In this document: positions 51,411-59,240 of the stretch, in pieces
Position numbering within the stretch: position 1 is the first letter of the stretch
Layout: the number at the start of each line of letters is the position of its first letter
DNA from: Sphingomonas_L flavalba_A
GTDB lineage: Bacteria; Pseudomonadota; Alphaproteobacteria; Sphingomonadales; Sphingomonadaceae
Reading direction: 5' to 3'
Length of the DNA stretch: 64,000 bases
Assembly: GCF_047553045.1 (NCBI RefSeq)
Contig: NZ_CP180208.1
Span: 806,001-870,000, forward strand
Translations under genes and position numbers: made by a program
Notes under the pieces: model-generated
The model's input: the letters and a program-made list of their open reading frames with translations, nothing else
The model's database searches: none
What the model was told of the DNA's origin: nothing

Positions 51411-52469
51411 TTACACTGAGATTGTGCTCCTCGCGTTCTTATAATGCTTTGGGGATACGCCAAACTTCAATCGGAAGGCCCGTGAGAAATGGGACGCGTC
51501 GGAGAAGCCGGAATTATAACCCACGTTACTGATGCGATCGCGCGACGAGGCGGTGGTCAATGCACGCGCTGCGGCCTGCAGGCGCGTATCCATCAGCAAG
51601 CGACCAAAGGTCGTCGCATTGCTGTTACATGTTTTATGAACATAGCGCACCGAACAGCCGAGCGCCTGCGCCGCCATTACGGGTGTAACCGTTTCGTCCC
51701 GAAAATTCTCGCCTACGAACTGGCGCAGTCGGGCGAAAAAAGCCTGTTCCGTCGGTTTTACGGGCTGGCGCTGCTCGGTCTGCGCGGTCATGCGCAATAT
51801 CCGCGCCATCGCGTCGCCGAACAATTCGACGAGTTCGAAGCCGGCGCCGGCTTCGTCGCCAGGCAGGTCGATGATCGCTTCAAGCGCGGCGCGCAGCACG
51901 GCGCCGCCCTCGCGCTGCATGCTGATCGGTATCCCTATGACCTGCGCTGGCGCCATGCGCAGCCGTTCGCGCAACCACCAGTCGGGTAACTGGATGCAAA
52001 GCTGACGAAAACGGGATTCGAATTCCAGCACATAGGATTCGTTCGGATCGACCAGAACGCATTCGCCCACCGATATCCGGGTCTCGCCCCGGTCGCTGTG
52101 GACTGCGCCGGTGCCTTCCAGTTGGACGTTCAGGAAAAACCGTTCCAGCGTTTCGGTGTCGCCTTCGACATGGCGAACGCGCTGGGCGTCCGCTGAGATG
52201 TGCGACACGAGCAGGTCGCCGCGGTGGATCGTCTCGATCGTGCCGCCGAACGTGTCGGGCTCCATCGCTTCGAACTTCAGATCGGTGAACAGTTCCGAAA
52301 TGCCGCGACTCCATTCATGGACGCGGTGGTCCGCCCTTGCCGGCGACAGGGCGAGAAGCGTTCCCGGCGTTTGCGGCGCGACGACCGGTGCGCTGTCAGA
52401 CGAGGATTTGTGCACGGGCAGCCAGGACCCCGGCAGCGGTTCCCTATATGCCTGATCCCTGACGATCAT
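51411..52469 (-). CDS. AraC-family regulator of the aldoxime/nitrile module
   Basis: 352 residues from ATG 52467-52469 (GTG at 52502 is possible). The N-terminal AraC-binding-like domain (about 50-210) has FTDLKFEAMEPDTFGGTIETIHRGDLLVSHISA and GECVLVDPNESYVLEF, as in FeaR/NphR-type regulators (PF14525). The C-terminal double HTH reads FARLRQFVGENFRDETVTPVMAAQALGCSVRYVHKTCNSNATTFGRLLMDTRLQAA...ISNVGYNSGFSDASHFSRAFRLKFGVSPKHYK. It is divergent from the nitrilase gene, which it most likely activates in response to a nitrile, aldoxime or acid (inference; AraC regulators next to Oxd-nitrilase pairs are known). Confidence 0.9.
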   Translation of the reverse strand: MIVRDQAYREPLPGSWLPVHKSSSDSAPVVAPQTPGTLLALSPARADHRVHEWSRGISELFTDLKFEAMEPDTFGGTIETIHRGDLLVSHISADAQRVRHVEGDTETLERFFLNVQLEGTGAVHSDRGETRISVGECVLVDPNESYVLEFESRFRQLCIQLPDWWLRERLRMAPAQVIGIPISMQREGGAVLRAALEAIIDLPGDEAGAGFELVELFGDAMARILRMTAQTEQRQPVKPTEQAFFARLRQFVGENFRDETVTPVMAAQALGCSVRYVHKTCNSNATTFGRLLMDTRLQAAARALTTASSRDRISNVGYNSGFSDASHFSRAFRLKFGVSPKHYKNARSTISV

Positions 52470-52622
52470 TGCGGCAAATCCCACGCTTGTGCCACGGAAC
52501 ACCGCGGTATCGGTGAAACATCATGCGCTGAATATCGCAGGCGTTTCCAGCGAAATTTGGCCGTAAATAGAGTTTTCGTATTCCCCGGCCGACCAACATC
52601 GATCGGTGAATGCCTTTAGGAG

Positions 52623-53708
52623 ATGGTAGAAAAGCCGATGCGCGAGGCGAATTCAACGAACAAGCAAGTGTTTACCGCCGCGGCTGTGCAGGCGGCACCG
52701 GAATATCTCGATCTCGGCAAGGGTGTCGACAAGGCGATTGCCCTGATCGAGGAGGCGGCGCGAAAGGGCGCGCAGCTGATCGGCTTCCCCGAATGCTGGA
52801 TACCGGGATATCCGTTCTGGGCCTGGCTGGATTCCCCGGCCGCTACGATGCGCTATGTCGGCATCCACGCCAGCAACTGCATGACCGTCGACGGGCCGGA
52901 AGTGCAGCGGATTGCCGCTGCGGCGCGCGCGAACCGGATCTGGGTGGTACTCGGCTTCAGCGAGCGAAGCGGCGGGTCGCTCTATATTGCTCAGCTTATC
53001 ATCGCTGACGACGGCACCGTTGTCGCCGCGCGCCGCAAGCTGAAGGCGACGCTGATCGAACGCACGATATTCGGCGAAGGCGACGGCAGCGACATCAAGG
53101 TGCATGACACCGCGCTCGGCAAGCTCGGCGCGTTGTGTTGCTGGGAACATGTCAACCCGCTGACCAAATATGCGATGTTCGCGCAGCACGAACAGGTGCA
53201 TGTCGGCTCATGGCCCAGCTTCTCGCTTTACCCCGACAAGGCGTATGCCCTCGGTCCGGAAGTCAACGGCGCGCTCAGTCGGGTCTACGCGGTCGAGGGC
53301 CAGTGCTTCGTGATCGCGCCGTGCGCCGTTATCTCGCCCGCCATGATCGAACAACTCTGCGACACGCCGGTCAAGGCCGAGCTGCTCCACGCCGGTGGTG
53401 GGCATGCGATGATCTGGGGGCCGGACGGCCGGCCGCTCGCCACGCCGCTGGCGCCCGACGAGGAGGGGCTGGTGCTGGCGGAAATCGACCTGGGCATGAT
53501 CCCGTTCGCTAAGGCCGGCGGCGATCCGGTTGGGCATTATTCGCGCCCCGACGTGATGCGGCTGCTGTTCAACCCGGCGCCCACCGTCTGCGTGGAATGG
53601 GGCGAGACGGCGGGAAGGGCGGGGCGGATGCCGAACCGGCCGGCCGATACCGGCGCCACCGAACAGTCGGCATCCCCGGCGCCCGAAATGCAGGAAGGGA
53701 GCGAATAG
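52623..53708 (+). CDS. Nitrilase (aldoxime-linked, arylacetonitrilase/aliphatic type)
   Basis: 361 residues. The catalytic triad is visible: Glu in LIGFPECWIPGYPFWAW, Lys in ARRKLKATLIERTIFGEGDGSD and Cys in LGALCCWEHVNPLTKYA. EQVHVGSWPSF and the C-terminal SRPDVMRLLFNP are typical for nitrilases making carboxylic acid and ammonia from nitriles. An acidic, Pro-rich tail follows. Two starts compete: ATG 52623, immediately after TAGGAG, or ATG 52638. It ends 4 bp before the aldoxime dehydratase gene, so the pair turns aldoximes into acids. Confidence 0.93.
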   Translation: MVEKPMREANSTNKQVFTAAAVQAAPEYLDLGKGVDKAIALIEEAARKGAQLIGFPECWIPGYPFWAWLDSPAATMRYVGIHASNCMTVDGPEVQRIAAAARANRIWVVLGFSERSGGSLYIAQLIIADDGTVVAARRKLKATLIERTIFGEGDGSDIKVHDTALGKLGALCCWEHVNPLTKYAMFAQHEQVHVGSWPSFSLYPDKAYALGPEVNGALSRVYAVEGQCFVIAPCAVISPAMIEQLCDTPVKAELLHAGGGHAMIWGPDGRPLATPLAPDEEGLVLAEIDLGMIPFAKAGGDPVGHYSRPDVMRLLFNPAPTVCVEWGETAGRAGRMPNRPADTGATEQSASPAPEMQEGSE

Positions 53709-53712
53709 CGCG

Positions 53713-54747
53713 ATGAAATCTGCCATCCCTCTCGAACTGCAGGCGCCGCGGTCCTGTCCGCGCCGCTGCCCCGAAGGGTTTACGCCGCCTTATGGCGCCT
53801 GGGTGGCGAGGGACCATGCCGCGCGGACGCAACTCGTCATGGCCTATTTCGGTGTCCAGTATGATGGTCCGGCGATGCGGGCGCCCGCCGAGGCCGCGTT
53901 CGACAAGATCGTCGCGCTGCTGGGCGGTGAACACGCCGCCGGCCATGTCGATCAGGCGGGGTTCCGCGATGACGCCGGCTACGACACGCTGGTTGCGATC
54001 GCCTATTGGGACGACCCGAACGGGTTCGACCGTTGGCGCCAGCGCGCCGATGTTGCCGGCTGGTGGGAAAGCGACGCGCGCCTTGCCGACGGGCCGGGGT
54101 ATTTCCGTGAAGTGTTCCTGCCGACTAACGATCGGTTCGAAACCCTGTTTTCCAGCCTCGATCAGCCGGAAGGTGTGGCGATCGTCATGGGCGGGCTGGA
54201 CCCGGAAGATGTTCAGGAGCACTCCTACTGGGGGTCGATGCGCGACCGGATCGCCGCCGCGCAGGGCGATCCGCTTGCCGGCGCAGACGCCCGGCCCGCA
54301 CCGCCAGCCGAAACCCTCGGCCGGCGCGTTCGCGTGGGCGGCGTCCCGAACCTTGCGGTAATCCGTTCGGGGCAGGACTGGGGTGCCACCCGAGACGCGG
54401 AACGCGACATGTACCTGAACGATATCGAACCCGTGCTGGATGCCGGCATGCGTTTCCTGACCACCGAAGGCCAAAGCATCGGCTGCTGGACAAACCGCTA
54501 TATGCGGATCCGGGGCAAGCAGAAGAGCTTCGGCCTCGGCTACTGGCGGTCGCTGGGTGACATGGAGGCGTGGGCCGAGAGCCACTCGACGCATATCGCG
54601 ATTTTCGACGGTTTTCTTCAAATGGCCGCGAAGCTGAATTTCCAGTTGGCGCTTCGGTTGTATCACGAAGTATCCGTTATGACGCCGGATCAGCAGTTTC
54701 TGGAATATATAAACTGCCACAAGAATACCGGGCTTATTCCGCGATGA
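53713..54747 (+). CDS. oxd: Phenylacetaldoxime dehydratase (heme aldoxime dehydratase)
   Basis: 344 residues with GGGAG about 10 nt before the ATG. The family opening RSCPRRCPEGFTPPYGAWVARDHAARTQLVMAYFGVQYDG and the heme region LGYWRSLGDMEAWAESHSTHIAIFDGFL ... QLALRLYHEVSVM match Oxd enzymes, with the proximal heme His in SHSTH and the distal catalytic His in LYHEV. It dehydrates aldoximes to nitriles in the cytoplasm using ferrous heme. With the nitrilase it forms the aldoxime-nitrile pathway; phenylacetaldoxime or indole-3-acetaldoxime from plants are candidate substrates. Confidence 0.93.
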   Translation: MKSAIPLELQAPRSCPRRCPEGFTPPYGAWVARDHAARTQLVMAYFGVQYDGPAMRAPAEAAFDKIVALLGGEHAAGHVDQAGFRDDAGYDTLVAIAYWDDPNGFDRWRQRADVAGWWESDARLADGPGYFREVFLPTNDRFETLFSSLDQPEGVAIVMGGLDPEDVQEHSYWGSMRDRIAAAQGDPLAGADARPAPPAETLGRRVRVGGVPNLAVIRSGQDWGATRDAERDMYLNDIEPVLDAGMRFLTTEGQSIGCWTNRYMRIRGKQKSFGLGYWRSLGDMEAWAESHSTHIAIFDGFLQMAAKLNFQLALRLYHEVSVMTPDQQFLEYINCHKNTGLIPR

Positions 54748-54845
54748 AATAGCTCATAATATCCGATGTAATATTCATAAGAAAATTGAACGCACAATTC
54801 GTATTGAGCGCATGCGCGATAACGCGTGCGTCACAGGGAGAAAAA

Positions 54846-57626
54846 ATGGCACAGCATCTTGGAATCCTGAAATTGTCTACCGCGCTTTTGGCGATCCTTG
54901 CTGCGCCGGCGGCAATGGCGCAGGTTTCCGCCGCGCCGGCCGAGGGGCCTGGCGCCGCGCAGCCGGACAGCGGTGACGGGAGTGACATTGTCGTCACGGC
55001 GACCCGTACCAATCGCACCGGCTATACCGCGCCGACGCCGACGACGGTGCTGTCGCTGGAGCAGATGAACCTTGCCGCACCGGCCAATCTGGCGGATTTC
55101 GTCAACCAGCTTCCCGCCCTGTCCGGCTCGGTCAATCCGCGCAACAATAACGGGACAACCAACGGCGGCACCGCCGGCGCCAATCTGCTCAACCTGCGCA
55201 ATCTTGGCGTCAACCGCACGCTGGCGCTGCTCGACGGCCGCCGCGTCGTCGCATCGACGCTGACCGGCGCGGTCGACGTCAACCTGCTGCCGACCGCGTT
55301 GGTCCAGCGGGTCGACGTGGTCACCGGCGGCGCATCCGCCGCATGGGGGTCGGACGCTGTTGCGGGCGTGGTCAACTTCGTCCTCGACGACCGCTACCGG
55401 GGCCTGAAGGGCAAGATTGTCCGCGGCACCACTCAGGAAGGCGATGGCGACACATTCCAGGCCGAGCTGAGCGGTGGTGTGGCGTTCGCCGGTGGGCGCG
55501 GGCACATCGTCGTGTCCGGGCAGTACAGCGATTCCGGGCGCACCCGCGCGCAACAGCGCAACTGGTATGACGGATCGAAACTGATCCTCAACCCGGATTA
55601 CACGGCCGCCAACGGCGCGCCTCAGTATATCGTGGCGAAGCATGTCGGCCTGGCCAGCGCGACCGATAATGGTCTGATCACCGCCGGGCCGCTGCGGGGT
55701 ACGCAATTCGGTGCTAACGGCCTTGCCCTGCCGACGCCGTTCAATTTTGGCTATGTCGCCGGCCTGCAGTCGCTCGGCGGGGCCGCCGAGGATCAGGGCG
55801 GCCGCATCGAGGTGTCGATACCGACGAAGAATTACAGCCTGTTCGGTCGTATCTCCTACGACCTGGCCGATGCGCTGCAACTCTTCGCCGAAGCCGGCTA
55901 TGGCCGGTCGCAAGCCGATTATCTGTCGGTTTCGTATAACCGCTTCGGTAATCTCGTGCTGTCCGCGGAAAATGCCTATCTGGACCCGTCGGTACGCAGC
56001 GCGCTGAACGCCGCCGGCGAAACCAGCTTCCGCTACGGCACCAGCAACATCAAATTCGGCCAGCTCGCCGCGCGTAACATCCGAGAAATGCAGCGTTACC
56101 TTGCCGGGCTGAAGGGCGACATTGGCGGGTGGACGCTGAATGCCTATTATCAGCACGGTGTGTCGCGCATTGTTTCGGAAGTCGGCAACAACCCGGTAGC
56201 GGCGCGTTACGAAAAGGCGGCCAACGCCACCAAGCTCGTCGACGGGACAATCGTCTGCTCGGTCAATGCCGATGCGGACCCGGCGAACGACGATGCCGCC
56301 TGTTCCCCGCTTAATCCGTTCGGAGCGGTTCCGGCGTCCGACCAGGCCCGCGCCTATGTATTCGGTACGGCCCGGCAGGTCATCGATATCAAGCAGGATG
56401 TTGTTGCCGCCACAATCGCGGGTGAGCCCGGTTCCACCTGGGCGGGACCGATTTCGTTCGTTGCCGGCGCCGAATACCGGCGTGAGACTTTCAAGGCGGT
56501 GGCCGACGCCGTGTCGCTGACCAACGGCTTCTTCACCGGCAATTTCAAGCCGTCGGCGGGAAGCATATCGGTCAAGGAAGCCTTCGGCGAAATCGTCGTG
56601 CCGCTGCTGAACGACGCACCTTTTGCCAAAGACGTCAGTTTCAACGGCGCGCTGCGCTACACCGACTACAGCATGAGCGGCAGCGTCACGACCTGGAAAG
56701 CGGGCCTGACGTGGGAAGCGAGCCACGAATGGCGTCTGCGCGGCGTCCGTTCGCGCGATATTCGCGCGCCTAACCTGAACGACTTGTACCAGGGTGGCCA
56801 GGCGTTCCCGCTGGCAGTGGCGGATCCGGTGACCAACTCGTCGTACACCACCTTCGTGACTGTGGTCGGCAACAGAGCCCTTCGTCCCGAGCGCGCGGAC
56901 ACATTGTCGGTCGGGATCGGCTACCGCCCGGACTGGCTGCCCGGTCTCGCTCTGTCGGTGGACTATTATGACATCAAGATTAAGCAGGCCATCGTCAGCC
57001 TGCCGGCGCAGAATCTGATCGACGGCTGCAACGGCGCCAGCCCGGGGCTGTGCCAGTATATCACCCGCTCGCCGACCACGAACCTGATCACCGAAGTGCT
57101 CACGCCGGGGATCAATTTCAGCCGCGAACGCGCGACCGGGATCGATGTCGAAGCCAATTACCGCACCCGTGTCGGCGCTGGCACGCTAGACCTTTCGGCG
57201 CTGGCCAACCATGTCCGCCGCCGCACGGTCGATACCGGCTTCAGGGTCTACGAATATGCTGGAACGATGTCGGAAAACACGGCGGTGCCGAAATGGCGCG
57301 GTGTGGTCAATCTCAGCTACCGTCAGGGCGGTACGACGCTGAACCTGCGCGAACGCTTCATCAGCGCCGGCAAATATACCAAGGAAGTCACGGTTAAGGA
57401 CAATCACGTCAAGGCGGCCTATTATACCGACCTGACGCTGACCCAGGATTTCCATGATTTCACGGGCAAGCCGTCGCTGTTCTTCGCAGTCGACAATCTG
57501 TTCAACCAGGCGCCGCGCGTCAGTCCGCTCATCCTTGGCCCGGTGCATATCAACGTCGGGACAAACGGGTCGCTGTACGACGTCCTCGGCCGCACGTTCC
57601 GCGTCGGGCTCCGTTTCAATCTGTGA
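54846..57626 (+). CDS. TonB-dependent receptor downstream of the aldoxime module
   Basis: 926 residues from ATG 54846, with CACAGGGAG upstream. Signal peptide (LKLSTALLAILAAPAAMAQ); TonB-box-like SDIVVTATRTNRTGY; plug with LADFVNQLPALSGSVNPRNNNGTTNGGTAGANLLNLRNLGVNRTLALLDGRRVV and LVQRVDVVTGGASAAWGSDAVAGVVNFVLD; barrel ending LGRTFRVGLRFNL with C-terminal Leu. It imports an unknown ligand. It follows oxd by 98 bp on the same strand and may share its control. An AT-rich stretch with ATAATAT-like sequence lies in the gap. Confidence 0.9.
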   Translation: MAQHLGILKLSTALLAILAAPAAMAQVSAAPAEGPGAAQPDSGDGSDIVVTATRTNRTGYTAPTPTTVLSLEQMNLAAPANLADFVNQLPALSGSVNPRNNNGTTNGGTAGANLLNLRNLGVNRTLALLDGRRVVASTLTGAVDVNLLPTALVQRVDVVTGGASAAWGSDAVAGVVNFVLDDRYRGLKGKIVRGTTQEGDGDTFQAELSGGVAFAGGRGHIVVSGQYSDSGRTRAQQRNWYDGSKLILNPDYTAANGAPQYIVAKHVGLASATDNGLITAGPLRGTQFGANGLALPTPFNFGYVAGLQSLGGAAEDQGGRIEVSIPTKNYSLFGRISYDLADALQLFAEAGYGRSQADYLSVSYNRFGNLVLSAENAYLDPSVRSALNAAGETSFRYGTSNIKFGQLAARNIREMQRYLAGLKGDIGGWTLNAYYQHGVSRIVSEVGNNPVAARYEKAANATKLVDGTIVCSVNADADPANDDAACSPLNPFGAVPASDQARAYVFGTARQVIDIKQDVVAATIAGEPGSTWAGPISFVAGAEYRRETFKAVADAVSLTNGFFTGNFKPSAGSISVKEAFGEIVVPLLNDAPFAKDVSFNGALRYTDYSMSGSVTTWKAGLTWEASHEWRLRGVRSRDIRAPNLNDLYQGGQAFPLAVADPVTNSSYTTFVTVVGNRALRPERADTLSVGIGYRPDWLPGLALSVDYYDIKIKQAIVSLPAQNLIDGCNGASPGLCQYITRSPTTNLITEVLTPGINFSRERATGIDVEANYRTRVGAGTLDLSALANHVRRRTVDTGFRVYEYAGTMSENTAVPKWRGVVNLSYRQGGTTLNLRERFISAGKYTKEVTVKDNHVKAAYYTDLTLTQDFHDFTGKPSLFFAVDNLFNQAPRVSPLILGPVHINVGTNGSLYDVLGRTFRVGLRFNL

Positions 57627-57637
57627 CCTGCGCCGGT

Positions 57638-57670
57638 CCGCCCCGCGCGCCCGGCTGGCGTGCGGGGCGG
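57638..57670. terminator. GC hairpin between convergent TonB receptor and FGE genes
   Basis: Arms CCGCCCCGC (57638-57646) and GCGGGGCGG (57662-57670), with partial inner pairing GCGCC/GGCGT. It lies 11 bp after the receptor stop and 27 bp beyond the convergent FGE gene. No T-tract. Confidence 0.45.
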
Positions 57671-57696
57671 TGGGGCGGGGCATATCCGCGCCGCTG

Positions 57697-58680
57697 TTAC
57701 CTGTCGGCGTCGCGGACGATGCAACGAAACCCGATATGCGATGTCGACGTGTCTATCGTCTGAGGGTGCCGGGCAGCGGGGCGATAGCGCTGGCAGTAGT
57801 TTTCCGCGCACAGGTGGGAACCGCCCTTGAGCACTTTGCGCCCGATCGGGATGTCCGGCATCAGCGGGTCGAAGCTGCCACGCAGGGTGCCACCGCGCGG
57901 ATCCGGCAACGCGCAGCAGGCCCCCGGCTTCTTCTTGCGGCTGTGCCCCGGCCGGCCCTTGGCAAGAGACCACCAGTCGTCGGTCCATTCCCAGACATTG
58001 CCGATCATGTCGAACAGGTCATAGTCGTTGGCCGGATAGCTGCGCACCGGCGAGGTTCCTTCCCAGCCGTCCTCGCGGGTGTTCGAAAATGGAAATATGC
58101 CCTGCCAGTAATTCGCGAGCATCGCGCCGTCTGGGTTTAGGCTGTCGCCCCAGGCATAGGCGCGGCCGTCATGCCCACCACGGGCGGCGAATTCCCATTC
58201 CGCTTCCGACGGAAGCCGCTTGCCAGCCCAGTTGGCATAGGCGGCCGCATCAAAATGGCTGACATGGACGACGGGGTGCTCGTCCAGATCCGCCAGGTCG
58301 CTGTCCGGGCCTGACGGGTGCCGCCAGTCGGCGCCGTGGCAGAAGGTCCACCATTCCGCCGGATTGTCGAGATCGACCGGCCCGCGCGCCTTGCGAAAAA
58401 CCAGGGATCCGGGCTGAAGCAGCGCGGCGTCGGCGCCCGGATAATCCCGCGCGTCCGGCTGCTGCTCGGCGGTGGTGCGGTATCCCGTGGCGGCAACGAA
58501 GCGCGCGAATTCGCCGTTGGTGACGGGTGTCGCGTCGATCCAGAACGCGCCGACCCGGACCCGGCGCGCCGGTGCTTCTTCCGGGTAGAAGGTGTCCGCC
58601 CCCATCAGGAAGGCGTCGCCTTCGACCCGCACCATGCCGGTCAGATCGGCAGGGCGGGCACCGGGGAGAGCGCTGCTCAC
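57697..58680 (-). CDS. Formylglycine-generating enzyme (sulfatase-modifying factor)
   Basis: 327 residues, GTG start overlapping the marR stop as GTGA. FGE-sulfatase fold: MVRVEGDAFLMGADTFYPEEAPARRVRVGAFWIDATPVTNGEFARFVAATGY, CHGADWRHP, VVHVSHFDAAAYANWAGKRLPSEAEWEFAARGG and DMIGNVWEWTDDWW. The C-terminal KVLKGGSHLCAENYCQRYRPAARHPQ keeps both active-site cysteines (human Cys336 and Cys341 equivalents), so the enzyme should bind copper and be active. It oxidises the sulfatase Cys to formylglycine. Last gene of the sulfatase-marR-FGE operon. Confidence 0.93.
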   Translation of the reverse strand: MSSALPGARPADLTGMVRVEGDAFLMGADTFYPEEAPARRVRVGAFWIDATPVTNGEFARFVAATGYRTTAEQQPDARDYPGADAALLQPGSLVFRKARGPVDLDNPAEWWTFCHGADWRHPSGPDSDLADLDEHPVVHVSHFDAAAYANWAGKRLPSEAEWEFAARGGHDGRAYAWGDSLNPDGAMLANYWQGIFPFSNTREDGWEGTSPVRSYPANDYDLFDMIGNVWEWTDDWWSLAKGRPGHSRKKKPGACCALPDPRGGTLRGSFDPLMPDIPIGRKVLKGGSHLCAENYCQRYRPAARHPQTIDTSTSHIGFRCIVRDADR

Positions 58681-59147
58681 GCCGGCCGATCGGGGTGACG
58701 CGCGACAAGCGCGTCGATAATGCGGTTGATATCAGCGATCAGGGCGTCCTGTTCCGCGCCGCTCAGCGGAAAGGTCTGGCGCAATCGCGTTGTCACCATG
58801 TCGATCGCCTCGGTCAGCCTGGCCAGCCCGTCCGCCGTGATCAAAATGTGAAGGTGGCGCCGGTCGCTGGCGAAACGTTCGATCGAAACCAGGCCCATCC
58901 GGCCCAGCTTCGCAACCGATCGGCTGAGTGTCGATGGCTGAAGCACCGTGAACGTAGCGATCGAACTGAGGTCGCTTGGCCCCAATTGGGTCAGGCAGTG
59001 CAGGACCCGCCAGTGCGCGATGGTCAGGCCCAGATCGTGTAGCGCCCCGGCCAGCACATCCTGGGTCAGATCGTTCAGGCGCGCGATGCGGTGCGGCAGG
59101 AATTGCTCGAGATTGAATTGTGACGGGTCCGGCGATTCACGAATCAT
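58677..59147 (-). CDS. MarR-family transcriptional regulator
   Basis: 156 residues. The winged helix is clear: LHDLGLTIAHWRVLHCLTQLGPSDLSSIATFTVLQPSTLSRSVAKLGRMGLVSIERFASDRRHLHILITADGLARLTEAIDMV, with the wing at SDRRHLHI. It sits between the sulfatase and FGE genes, overlapping the latter by 4 bp. MarR proteins bind 16-20 bp palindromes, and such a site overlaps the -35 of this operon (60896-60913), so autorepression lifted by the sulfate ester or its product is likely (inference). Confidence 0.92.
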   Translation of the reverse strand: MIRESPDPSQFNLEQFLPHRIARLNDLTQDVLAGALHDLGLTIAHWRVLHCLTQLGPSDLSSIATFTVLQPSTLSRSVAKLGRMGLVSIERFASDRRHLHILITADGLARLTEAIDMVTTRLRQTFPLSGAEQDALIADINRIIDALVARHPDRPA

Positions 59148-59240
59148 GGCGCCTGCTTACCCCCGATCGACATCGCGAAGCATGTAAATTGGTACGGTAC
59201 GCTGCCGTCCGGCGGGACGGCGGCGCATTAACGCATCCGT

